Shown piece by piece: positions 10,591 through 21,100 of a DNA stretch of 59,889 nucleotides. This stretch comes from Triparma columacea (Eukaryota > Sar > Bolidophyceae > Parmales > Triparmaceae): contig BRYA01000702.1 in assembly GCA_030267965.1 (NCBI GenBank), positions 10,945-70,833 on the forward strand, given 5' to 3'. A program made the position numbers and the translations under genes. Under the pieces are notes generated by a model, which was not told the origin of the DNA, ran no database searches, and saw only the letters and a program-made list of their open reading frames with translations. Numbering within the stretch: the first letter of the stretch is position 1; each line of letters starts with the position of its first letter.

Positions 10591-12412
10591 ATGCTGAAAA
10601 TATTCTTGCTCATCGCTCTCCCATTCGTTATCTCTTCGGCTGCGTTCCCTTATATTTCGAGTGACTCTAAATTGTTGTCGTCTTCGTCATCAGATGTAGC
10701 AGAAGTCTTTAGTTGCTGCTCGTGCTCGGACTCCGTCGATGATATGGTGAGTTGGCACCATGGGGGGGTACAAAGGGGCTCGATAGGTGCAACAATATCT
10801 TCGATAGTATATCTTACTCCGCAATGATTTCCTCCATTTCAGCCCAAAGACACGTGCTCCAACACTTATTCAACAGTGAAGATCGGCGAGCTTCCGCAGA
10901 TGACAGAGGCGGAGGCGGTGAAGACCCTCGAGGGTGCCGTCGAGGCTTGGAACGGTGGTATGGGTGCCTGGCCGCAAATGTCTTCGGAGGATCGACTGCA
11001 GGCCATAGAGCGGGTCGTCTCCAAGCTTCTTTCGAAACGCACTGAGATGGTGAATGCCCTGATGTATGAAATTGGAAAGAACTACAAGGACGCGGAGTCG
11101 GAGGTTGATAGAACGGTCAAGTTTATCAGGGAGTCGATCGAAGAGCTGAGGAAAGGTTACCACGTTCAAAGGACCACCATAGGCTCTACTCTGGCCTACA
11201 TCAAAAGGGCTGCCATTGGGGTGATCCTTGCTCTCGGTCCTGCCAACTATCCCCTCAATGAGACCTACGCTATGATAATCCCTGCTCTCTTGACCGGTAA
11301 TGTTGTGGTCGTGAAGATCCCTGCGGTAGGAGGTCTCGTGCACCTCCTCACCCTCGAGGCTTTCGCATCCGAGCTGCCCCCCAACACCATTTCGTTCGTT
11401 TCGGGGGGGGGGAGGAAGACTTGCCCGCCAATGATGAAGACTGGGAAGGTCGACGGCCTCGCTTTCATCGGAGGTTCGAAGGCTGCCGACGACCTGATCA
11501 CCTCCCACCCCGAGCCCCACCGCCTCAAGGTTTTCAGCCAGCTCGAGGCGAAGAATATGGCAATCTTCCTGGACGATGTTTTTGACGATGAGAAGGCGCT
11601 CGATGAAGCTTTGGACGCGTCGATTTCGGGGAGCCTCAGCTACAACGGCCAGCGCTGCACCGCACTGAAGTTACTTTTCGTCCCGTCCTCCAAGAAGGAG
11701 GCGTTCTCGTCGAGGTTTCAGGAGAAGGTGTCGAACCTCCGCGTAGGCTTCCCCTGGGTTGGGATGGAAGACCGGTCTGCAGCCTCTCAGATCACCCCTC
11801 TCCCAAACAAGAAGAGGACAGCTTACATGCAGGAACTCATCGAGGATGCGAGGGGAAAGGGCGCTAAGATTGTCGGGGGCGAGATTGTGGGTGGGGATGA
11901 CAGCACTCTCATGATCCCCGCGGTAGTGTCGGGCGTTAAGAAGGGAATGAAGCTGTGGGAGGAGGAGCAGTTTGGTCCTGTTGTCGCTGTGAGCTGGTAC
12001 GATGATTTAGATGAGGTGAGAATGCACAAAGTAGAAGCAATCCTGATCTTTGTGCGCATTTTTCGCCATCTAACGCGACCATTTTATGCCCTCGTCGTAG
12101 CTCTATTCCTACGCCAAGGATGGACGCTACGCCCAGCAAGTGTCAATCTTCACAACCACGGCAGACTCAGCACTCCCGGTTCTCGTCGATAAATTCTCCT
12201 CCATCTTTGGAAAGATCAACATAAACGTCGCCGCTGGTAGGTCCCCCGATAACCTCGCCTTCTCCGGACGGAGGTCATCAGCGATGGGAACCATGAGTAT
12301 CCGCGATTCCCTCAATGCCTTTACAACTGAAACTGTGATTGCGACTAAGAGCGTGGGGCAGAACGACAAGATATTCGACGATGTTTTGGAAGCATCGTCC
12401 TTCGCCAAGTAA
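10591..12412 (+). CDS. GAPN: Non-phosphorylating NADP glyceraldehyde-3-phosphate dehydrogenase (GAPN), putatively plastid-targeted
   Basis: Exons 10591-10746, 10843-12015, 12101-12412, all joins phase 0; 546 aa. The aldehyde dehydrogenase fold is complete: LGPANYPLNETYAMIIPALLTGN (cofactor region, positions 11236-11303), the Glu region QLEAKNMAIFLDD, and the nucleophilic Cys in LSYNGQRCTALK. The SYNGQRC form and the C-terminal NLAFSGRRSSAMGTMSIRD are typical of GAPN (ALDH11). GAPN oxidises GAP directly to 3-phosphoglycerate with NADPH and no ATP yield. Exon 1 encodes a signal peptide (MLKIFLLIALPFVISSAAFP) followed by a Ser-rich stretch. The SSA/AFP junction resembles the stramenopile plastid import motif. 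Intron 2 (85 bp) contains CTAACGCGACC, one of the shared branch-site motifs. Confidence 0.88.
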
Positions 12413-12448
12413 AGATTCCCAAGTTTTTCCGGAAAAAAAAATTTACCC

Positions 12449-13471
12449 TTACTTTCTGCTGGCATTCCTAGCTGCCATTATAGCCGCGGGTTTCAGGTCA
12501 TCTGGAATTCCCTTGGAACTGGCTTCGATACTATTGCTGACGTCGACGCCGGCGTTTTCGCTAGCTTGCAACGCCATGGCGCTCCAGTCCAGCTCCTTCC
12601 TGCCCTTGCTCATCGCGGCGGTGAAGTTGTCCTTCATTACGCTTCCGAAGGGCATAGGAACGCCACTCTTGTGAGCGGTGTCCAAGACGAGGGAGACATC
12701 CTTGAGGCCCAACTCCAAGGCGAACCCTCCGGGCTGGTGGTCCCTCTCGCTAACCCTCTGTCCGTAGCCCTTGTAAATCAGGCAGTCGAAGATAGTGGAA
12801 GTGAGCATGTCCTTGACAGCGACACGGTCTACTCCGTTGGCCTCGGCGAGCGCCAGGGACTCGGCCAAAGACTCGATCGTCGTGGCAATTAGGAAGTTGC
12901 CGCAGAGCTTCGTGATATTTCCTGCCCCAGGATCGGAGCCGAAGGGGAATACCTTGCCGTTACTGGGCTCCATGAGCTCCGTGGCCTCCTTCAGGGCGTT
13001 GTCGCAGGAAGCCGACATGGTGAAGGAAGCCTGCTTTAGGGCGAGACCGTCGGGGCGGGCAAAGACGGGAGAACCCACGTACTTTGAGTTGGGGTTGGCG
13101 GCAGTGTGCAACGAGTCGAGCTCCCTGGACGTGTAAGGCGACACAGTAGAACAGGACACGTGCAAGGAAGACGAGTGGGCGTTCGCCAAGGTATCAATCA
13201 ATCCCTCTGACAAGCAAACATGCTTCAGAACTGCGTCGTTTGGGAGCATGGTGACCACAGTAGAGCAATTCTCGGCAACATCACGGATAGAAGGAAGTGC
13301 CTTCAAATTAGATGGGTCCGAAGACGCAATCTTTTTGACGTTCTCTGTGTTCACATCAAAGAGGGAAACATTGTGACCAGCAGCAACCAGGTTCTTGGCT
13401 ATCGCCTCGCCCATCTTGCCAACGCCAATCAAACCGACATTTTTCAGGAGCGTTGTAGACTTACGGAGCAT
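12449..13471 (-). CDS. 3-hydroxyisobutyrate dehydrogenase-like beta-hydroxyacid dehydrogenase
   Basis: A single exon of 340 aa. The N-terminus is the Rossmann motif VGLIGVGKMGEAIAKNL. The substrate-binding segment GSPVFARPDG and the catalytic Lys in GNITKLCGNFLIATT follow, in the spacing of the HIBADH/GLYR family. Members reduce or oxidise 3-hydroxyisobutyrate (valine breakdown), glyoxylate or succinic semialdehyde; the sequence does not settle the substrate. Only about 10 basic residues (MLRKSTTLLKN) precede the Rossmann strand, a possible very short mitochondrial presequence. The gene is convergent with GAPN (36 bp between stops) and divergent from the deaminase gene. Confidence 0.85.
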   Translation of the reverse strand: MLRKSTTLLKNVGLIGVGKMGEAIAKNLVAAGHNVSLFDVNTENVKKIASSDPSNLKALPSIRDVAENCSTVVTMLPNDAVLKHVCLSEGLIDTLANAHSSSLHVSCSTVSPYTSRELDSLHTAANPNSKYVGSPVFARPDGLALKQASFTMSASCDNALKEATELMEPSNGKVFPFGSDPGAGNITKLCGNFLIATTIESLAESLALAEANGVDRVAVKDMLTSTIFDCLIYKGYGQRVSERDHQPGGFALELGLKDVSLVLDTAHKSGVPMPFGSVMKDNFTAAMSKGRKELDWSAMALQASENAGVDVSNSIEASSKGIPDDLKPAAIMAARNASRK

Positions 13472-13740
13472 CGTCGAAGTCGCGATCCTGATAAAGAAGA
13501 GGAAGGTGAGAGGAAGGTGGAGTTCGGGAGGGGGGGGTCAGAAATTATCTTTTATAGATGGAAAAACTTGACAATAAGCTAAAGGCCCTACGTTAAAAAA
13601 CCGTGGTACGCTACTGACGAAACTAAGTCCTGACGAAACTGAGCAATTGCTCACCTTCAGTGGATTTGTTCCAAACCAAAGAAAAGTAGAACAGCACAAA
13701 CCCTGATTTGTTCGTTTCATCGTTAATTAGAGCGTTTGGG

Positions 13741-15337
13741 ATGGATTCTAGCGATGGTGAGTCTCGTATTTTAAGAATTTGAATGTCTGAAGTGTTTTAT
13801 TCGATGGTTAAATCACATGGCTCGATGAATACTATTTTCTTACCCATTAATACTCCTCTCACAGCCGTCACTGGTCAAAAGCGATTGCACCCAGCTTCTC
13901 TGTCGTCGCCTTTACCTGTGTTGCCTTGTGAGATACTTGCGCCCTACAAGATTGAGGACGTGCAGGAGGAGTTGACAAAAAACCCTCCCTCGCTGGAAGG
14001 CTGGGCCAGGGAGGCTTTCGACTTGATGTGGTTGACGGACTTTGAGGTCATTTCGAAGGTCGGTCTTTCGATGGTAGCCAAGAGCGGGCTTCCAAAGGAC
14101 AGCGAGACGATATCTTCAGTTTCCAGTTTACTCTTTGCGGGGGACTTCAAGGGTGCAGAGGCTCGATTAAAGGAGATTGCGGCTGCCAAAAATTATGCCG
14201 CTGAGCTATTGGTAGAGAAGGAGGGGGGTGGGGGGGGAGAGGAGGAAGGGGAAGGTGGGGGTAATGTAAAAAAGAAGGTGAGAAGGGGAAGATTGAGTGG
14301 AGGGGGGGAGTAGCTACGACGACTCTATTGCACTGTTTACACGAAACTAATGATGCAGAGAGCATTATTCCGGGGTTCGACGCACGAGCAATTCTAACCT
14401 CCTTCATCCCCACTTCCAGAAAAAGGATAGGGGACAAAATAAGGATCCCCTGCTCGGAAAGACGATGAAGGACCTGGTGGATGGCGGGAATCGCAAAACT
14501 CGAAAAGATCGGCTTGCAAAGGCACTGGCCATGGTAACGACTCCCCCCACCCAACCAGTTCCCCCCTCCCTTTTAATTTTCGCTTCCCTCTTGGCAAGCG
14601 GGGAAGACATCATGGACACTGACAATGCAAAACAATTCGTGAAACTACTCTGCGACCTGCGATCGACGCGGACAATGGATGTTCGTCACGTGATTACGTC
14701 GAAGGTGAACCCTGAAAATTTCTTTTTCAAAAGCGGCATCAAGGCCCTCGAGACCCTAGTGCCCACCGCGGTGATCCAGGAGCTTGCAGATAAGGGTCTC
14801 CTCCCAACCTCGGGTTCTTTCCCTTCCGGCGAAAATCCCTTCGTCCCTTCATACGTCGGGAGGGTGATTAGCGTCGCGTACAAGTGTGCGATGCTCGGGG
14901 ACCAGAGCGGGGCGAAGCACGGCGCCGTCCTCTTCGACAAGAACGACAGGGTTTTGAGCGTCGGTTGGAATCACCGATACGACTGTGGGAAGAAGAGCAA
15001 GAAGAAGGTCATCCACGCTGAAGTGCACGCGATGCTGCAGGTATCTGACACGTCCCTCTTCGAGGACGCAACGATATTCATCTTGGAGGCGCACGCGAGG
15101 GGCAGCTGCTTCTGCAACGCCCATCCCTGTCCGTCTTGTAACAACGTCCTCACCAAGTTTGGGGTCAAGCAAGCAATCTTCACAACTGACAATGGGAATT
15201 TGGGCGTCTGGTCATTCAAGCGGAAGGAGATTGAGATCCCGACATTTGACCTTGCCAAGAGCGAAGGCACGTATGTGCAGGATAACGCTCTGACCTGCAA
15301 GTTCATTGACGAGTTAAATATAGGCTGCCCAACCTGA
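13741..15337 (+). CDS. CMP/dCMP-type zinc-dependent deaminase domain protein
   Basis: Exons 13741-13756 (a 16-nt micro-exon with the ATG), 13865-14277 and 14420-15337; 448 aa. The C-terminal third holds the deaminase fold: GAVLFDKNDRVLSVGWNH, then HAEVHAM (zinc His and catalytic Glu), then HPCPSCNNVL (PCxxC zinc cysteines). This is the cytidine/deoxycytidylate deaminase superfamily; whether it acts on a free nucleotide, a nucleoside or RNA cannot be told. The first about 280 residues are helical, with a Gly/Glu-rich linker, and match no family I know. Intron 1 (13757-13864) and intron 2 (14278-14419) are ordinary. The micro-exon start rests on phase only; an alternative start inside exon 2 is possible. 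Confidence 0.75.
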
Positions 15338-15363
15338 GTCAAGTCGTTCGCTAAAAACCGCTT

Positions 15364-15998
15364 TCAACTTATTACACAACATGTCCGGATATCAGCCACC
15401 CCGCTCCCAGCTCCTAGTCCTCCTCCTCCAAAACCACCCTCGCTCATGTTGACCGGCTCATAGGAGTACCTTGTCGTGGAGGCTCCGACTCCGAAGTAAT
15501 CGAGACCGGCCACCACGCCTCCCCTGACTTTTTCGTAGATGGAGATTATCGTCCAGCCAGACGACCCACTGTCATACAAGGAAGGCATGGTGGTCCGGCG
15601 TGGACCTGAGAGGGGTAGAGAAAATGGTTAGGGCCGGGGGGGGGGAATAACAAGAAGAAGGAGCGCTCACCTCCTCCAAATCCGCTCCTGTCTGTGCTGC
15701 TTGCCTGGTAGCTTCCCGCTGTCGACACTTTCGTTTTGATGTTCATATTGATTGGCAAGAGCTTCTTCTTCTTCTTCTTTCCAGCGCTCTGCTTGGTTTC
15801 GCTGGATGCAGGTTGGTTGCCATCATCGTCCAACTCCAGATTCGGAGGTATGTGCGAAGTATGCTTGGAAGACGTGTCGCCGTACCCGTAATCGCCATCT
15901 AATGACCACGGAGATTCAATGGGGCTTGATTGGTCCGAAACCTTGTGTGGCTCCTTGGCAGAGAGCTTATTCTGCTTGTCTTTCGATTTCCGACCCAT
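15364..15998 (-). CDS. Small unknown protein ending in a CaaX prenylation box
   Basis: Exons 15671-15998 and 15364-15605, intron 15606-15670 (65 bp) in phase 1; 189 aa. I recognise no domain. The first half is charged and Lys-rich, with a KKKKKK run near residue 78. The second half is Gly/Ser-rich. The protein ends C-C-V-I-S, so the last four residues form a farnesylation-type CaaX box, with an adjacent Cys suitable for palmitoylation. The N-terminus MG could also be acylated, though position 6 is Lys, which is unfavourable. Inference: a peripheral membrane or signalling protein. Confidence 0.7.
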
Positions 15999-16307
15999 AC
16001 CGGGGGTATTGGTGGCACGGGCGGAGGGAACTTGTGGTCGTTTGCAGCGGGGAGGTTGTCAAACTTGTGTCACTTTTTCTTGGCACTTCCCTTGGAGTTT
16101 GTTTGCTGGCTTCGCACTTGGGGAAAAGGGAAAAAGGAGGTGTTGAGGGATAATGAATTTTGGGCGAAGGCATTTTGCTAATTAAAAGCGGTGCGATTTA
16201 TTGTCATTCCAAGCGCGTCGAAGGTGTCTGAGGCACGCTTCTCAGCAGGGTGGGTGGGTGGCATTGAAAATGTCCCCTATGCGTAACGCTGATGACAAAC
16301 ACAGCGT
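15999..16307. other. Intergenic, no gene seen
   Basis: About 310 bp between two minus-strand genes. The short open frames look random. Confidence 0.5.
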
Positions 16308-17581
16308 TTAAATGTTCTCCGCCTTGAGACTCATGCTGCCCTCCCACTCGCCCCCTGCTGGGACAGTGACAGGGTTGAATGCAACGCTCTCCGCACAAAC
16401 GAAGTTGTCATAGCCCATCCCCTCGTTCCCAAAAGGGTTCCAAATGACACAGTCAGTCCAACCCTTCGCGTCGACGACGGAGATCTTCTTTCCCTTGCCG
16501 GAGTCAACGACGGAGGGGTCGTTGACCCCCATGTAGACAGAGTCAGTCTCCTCGCCGATGGTGATGGCGTCACGATCCTCAGTCTTGGTCTCGCCGGTCA
16601 TCTTGTCCAGGTACTCCTTCCCCTTGAAGCTTCCCTCAATACTCAAATTCTTGATGGAACTAATGTCAAAGTAGGAGTGGAGGGCGGCCTGGTGGACAAA
16701 ATCCTCGCTTCCCTCGTTCTTGACATTGAAGACCGTGTCCAGAGATCCGTCGGTGACCTTGACGGTATACGTGGCCTTGAACTCCTTGTCCCACATTCCT
16801 GCGGGGGGGCAGGGGGGTGAATGGGGTTAGTAAAAGCGGTGAGCCAGTGATCCGCTTGATAGACAGAGGACCGGACAACGGTGCCTACGATAAAACCCCG
16901 ATATCCCGCTCCTACCTTTCGAGTAATCAGTCGGGGAGAGGGTCATGACGACTTCGTCGCCAGTGACTGATTCAATTTGCCAGTCTTCATTACGAGCAAA
17001 CCCATGCTGCTGGAGGTTAAGTCCCTCATTCCCTGAGTCTGGGCCAAACTGCGGCCAGCAGAATGCAAGTCCGCCTGAGATCGGCTTGCTCCCGTCCATC
17101 TTCGCATCGGGGCGAACCTTGAGGTGGCAAGTCGAGTGAGGCAAGGAAAGGAGTGCGTTAGTGGCAGTGAGCGAAGGCCTGAACGACAATAACTCACCTT
17201 GAGATACTCGACACCGTCAGTCTTGTAGCTCGTCACGCAGGCGCCGAGAGTGTACACCTGTGTGGACGATCCATTGGGCGATGTCAACTCAACAAAAGCG
17301 AGACCCTCATCATTTTTCAAGGTAACTGGCTTATCAGTAATAGCCGCGGCAGAACCGCCCCTAGACTCGATCCAAGCGGCTCTCTTAATTGCTTTCTGCG
17401 AAGACTGTTGAAGATAGAGTGAGATTAGAGAAGATCATTATCGACAGCTCGGAGGTGGCCGGTTGAAACATACCTTTGAGGCATAAAGGGCGGCGCTACC
17501 AGTTCTCGGATTAATTGTGCTGGGGTTCAAAACCCAACTAGAGCACGTCGCAATAAAGAAGTAGGGAAGAAGAAATTTCAT
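16308..17581 (-). CDS. D-hexose-6-phosphate mutarotase (aldose 1-epimerase family), with secretory/plastid leader
   Basis: Exons 17474-17581, 17198-17404, 16916-17117, 16308-16798; 335 aa. The core reads KMDGSKPISGGLAFCWPQFG, the signature of glucose-6-phosphate 1-epimerases (YeaD-like). The catalytic His lies in AALHSYFDI and the Glu in NFVCAESVAFNP. It interconverts alpha and beta anomers of glucose-6-phosphate. Exon 1 encodes a signal peptide (MKFLLPYFFIATCSSWVLNP) and a basic Ser/Lys-rich stretch without acids. Trp directly after CSS would be accepted at +1 in diatom-type plastid import, so plastid location is plausible. The 80-bp intron at 17118-17197 is flanked by an 8-bp direct repeat. 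Confidence 0.85.
17118..17197 (-). other. 80-bp intron flanked by 8-bp direct repeat CTCAAGGT
   Basis: On the coding strand the donor side reads CTCAAG|GTGAG and the acceptor side ends CTCAAG|GTTCGC, so CTCAAGGT occurs at both ends, like a target-site duplication. The intron contains ACTAACGCACTCC, one of the shared branch-site motifs. Confidence 0.75.
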
Positions 17582-17706
17582 GGCAATTATGCTCTGTCTG
17601 ACTGACCCAACCTGACTTTGACCATCCTTGGTTCCTCGTTTTTCTGAAATTTGACGCCCTTTTATAATACAACGGTAGCTTTTAAGACTTTCCTCGCATT
17701 TGAATT

Positions 17707-18094
17707 CTAGACATCGTCGTCCTCCTCTTCCTCTGTAAGAGCAGGCATGAACGTTTTATGAACTTTTTTCCCTCCCACCCTCTTCTTCCTCATTATTGGT
17801 TTCTCGAGGTGTGCCTTGACGTCCTCTGCCTCCACCCCCTCCTCCACCCCCTCCTCCACCCCTCCTTCTCCCCCTCTCCTTGCCTGTCGTCCCCTCTCCT
17901 CCATCTCTTTCTTATCCCCCTCCTCTTGCTGTCTCCACCTACTCTCCATCTTAGGAGTAACAGTGATCATTTCAAACCCACTCACACTCGCTCTGAAGCG
18001 TTTCCCCTGCCCCCCTCTCCCTTTGACTCCCTCTCCCCCCTTTCCAAAGCTAACAACAATCTTCTCACCCGCCCTCTCCCCCTCCTCTTCCTCC

Positions 18095-18126
<32 letters not shown>

Positions 18127-21100
18127 CTCCTCCTCCTCGCTGAAATCCAAATCACTGCCACTCTCCTGCTCATGCTCAATCTGCTCCACACTGCTGGTCC
18201 TCTTCCTGCCGGCCCTCTTAGCTTTGCCTAGGCCGTCGTCCCCACTCTCCCCCCGGGCTCTGTGCATGTCTTCAAGCTTGAACCTGTTGGGGACGGAAAT
18301 TGTATTCATTGTTCCGACGACCTCAGTAACTCCCGTGCTCAACTTCCTGGCTATCACTGCGGTCTTCTTCTTGGCCTTTTTACCCTTGGGTTTGTAGATC
18401 ATGGCCACCTCGTCGTCTGGGGCATTCTCCTCCTCTGCGTCAATCTCGTCCTGCATAATGGCCTTCTTCTTTTTCTTCTCAAACGACTCCACCAGGGCCT
18501 CCCTCACTTTCTTGTGCGCAACCCTGTGGAAGGTACCCCCCTTCCCACAAAGCTTGTTCTTGATCCTGTACATCTGTTCCTTCGCGAACTTCACAGCCCC
18601 CTCAAACCAGTCAACGTCGAACTTCACGTCGTCCAGGGTGTGGTTCTTTTTTGTGAGGTACGAGTTCTCGCCCCTCACCCTCTCCATGACGATTCTGTGG
18701 ACGCTCTTGACATACTCCTGCAGGTCCTCCCTCTCCAGATCATCTGAGAAATCCTCCTTCTTGGTCTTCTCCCTAACGGCGGCGAGGTCCGCGCAGACCA
18801 AGAAGCGAAGGGCCCGAAGGTCGCCGATATTGCATGAACGATCGTTCAAACCCTTGAGAAGTTGTGAAGCGTCCATGCTACCCTTCCCTCCGGAAAGCAG
18901 CATGAACCTTCGAAGCCACTCGTTTCTCTTGTGAGCGCACGTCAGCTCGTCGAGCTGCGACGAGGGGTGACGAGGGAGGGAAAGGATGGTGAGAATAGTC
19001 ACAACTTTTGGTTTTTGAGCGCCTCCTCCTCCCCCCTCTCACCTTCCTCTCTCCATCCGTCGCCCCCTTCTCAAAATTAACCCCCTCGAAGAACTTCTGT
19101 GCCTCGTCAATATCTTCCAGCTTGATCTCCTTCCCCCCTCCTTCCTTCCAATCCCCCTCAATCTCCCCCTGCCTCTCCCGCCTGATCCTCCATTCCAACA
19201 CGCAATTGTGCATAGTCTCTATGCACTCAACTCTACCATTCTTTATCAAGAAGAACTCCACGTAATTCTCCAGACCCTCGCTCGGGGGAAAGGCCCCCAA
19301 GCACAGCTGTAAGAGAACCCATAGCTTCACCCTGACATTCCCGCCCTCGCAGCCCTCAAATTGCTTCAATATCTGGCAGTAAACCTCGTCCCTGATGCCC
19401 TCAACCTTGACGCAGACCTTCAGGATCTGCTGCACGAGAACGTGGGGGTGGCTGAATTTCCTCACCCCGAGCCAGCCCAGAATGTTCTGTCCAAATAGTC
19501 TCACCGCAAGGCTGCTCAGGTTGGTCGGGAGCCTTGTCAAGCTCGTCGGGATGCATTTCCTGCTGAACTGTAGCATCCCTCTGGCAAGATCGGAGTCGGT
19601 GATCATCCTACGCCGAGCGAAATCCTCCTTCTCCCTCAGCCCCATGAATGTCTTAAGGTTTGCAAAGTCTTCCTGGCTGGCCTTGCTCGCAAATATCTTC
19701 TCCTTGATCCTCACTGTCAAGTCCACGAGGTCTCCCAGCCCTCCCCCCCCTACAGCGTTGGCCTTAGCCAACTCGAGTTGAAGGTAAGTCGAGATATTCA
19801 CCGGTAGCTCGTATAGGTACTCGAGGCTGGAGAAGTTCCTCATTTTGCTGTAAGACGTCCTCCGCAAGCCAACGGTGTCCCCCCCCTCCTCTTGCTCCCC
19901 ATTCTCCTCTTCCATCTTCCTACTCAACGCTAATACTTTACCCATCTCGTCCCTTTTCATGAAACATATAGCCTTGGCCAGCCTCCTCCTCAGTTGCTTT
20001 AAATTGTAAAGCTCCTTCTTCGAATGCTCCGTGATCTCTGTCGACAAATTCAACTCCTCGGCCCTCCTCAGGCTTGCCTCGAGTTTCTTCTGGTTGCACT
20101 TCTTCAGACCCTCGTCAACAAGAGTCTTCTCGACGATCGAGGTTTCCTTCAAAATTCTCTTGGCATGTACGATCGATCTCCTCATGCTTAGATCGGGGCA
20201 ATCCTCAAGCCTGGCGGTCTTGGCTTTCATTATGGCCTCTTCCATCTTCTTGACATTGCAGCTTGCTGTGGCCGCCTGGATATCCCTCGCGATCTTGGCA
20301 AAGGATTGCTTCTTCGTCAGCTCCTTCTGGTACTTCTCGAGCTCATCTTTCACGTAGTGCTTCCATTCTGTGTCATAGTGGCCTGTTTCTTCTTCAAATG
20401 CCAGGCTGGCTTGCTGGGCGGCTACTTTTGCTTTGTCAAACTCGAGCTGCTTGACGAGGCTCCTGATGTCAATCACCCTGAGGCAACTCTTGCGCAGCCA
20501 TTGAACCTCCCTGCTCAGCTGCCCGACCCCTGTCCCGACCCTTTTCTCGCTTTTCTTCACTGCAAATTCTAGCTGCTCCGTACTGCATAGGGAACTGTCA
20601 ACGAAGCCATTTTCGCAATGTGGCGCACCGTTCTTTAGACCCTCCAACAAAAGCTTCTGGTACTGCCTCTGATCGAGGATGCCCTTGATGCACTGAATTT
20701 CCCGATTCGCAAGCATGTGGGTGCTATTCTCACCCAGGTTGGCGATGATATTTCCGACCGCTGGCCAGTCCCCCACCTTCATGGCCTTCCTCATCTCCCC
20801 TATGATTCCAACTGTGTTCATGAGGATCGAGACTGACTTACTCCTACCCTTGACAGTGAGCTGCTCTGCGATGTTCAGTGCTTCGGTGATTTCTTCCGTA
20901 TCCACTGTTTCGAAGTCAATGTGGTCATCTTCCGTGGCCTCCATGCTGTACTTTCTCCCGACAGTAACCTCCCTCCCGGCGCAAATGCTCGCCCTTTTCG
21001 TCCTCACAGCAAGTTCCTCTTGGTCTTTGTCGTTGTCGGGCCTGTTGAAGCTACCGTTCTCCTCGAAAATGCGCCTCAAAGCCTGGCGGGCCTCAAAGTC

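Noticed and set aside
17521..17540. GGGTTCAAAACCC resembling a tRNA T-arm
   Set aside because: It lies in exon 1 of the mutarotase gene and no acceptor, D or anticodon arm surrounds it.
17982..18231. Ser/Leu-rich and Arg-rich frames opposite the poly-Glu region
   Set aside because: They mirror the CTC/GAG low-complexity run of the myosin tail.
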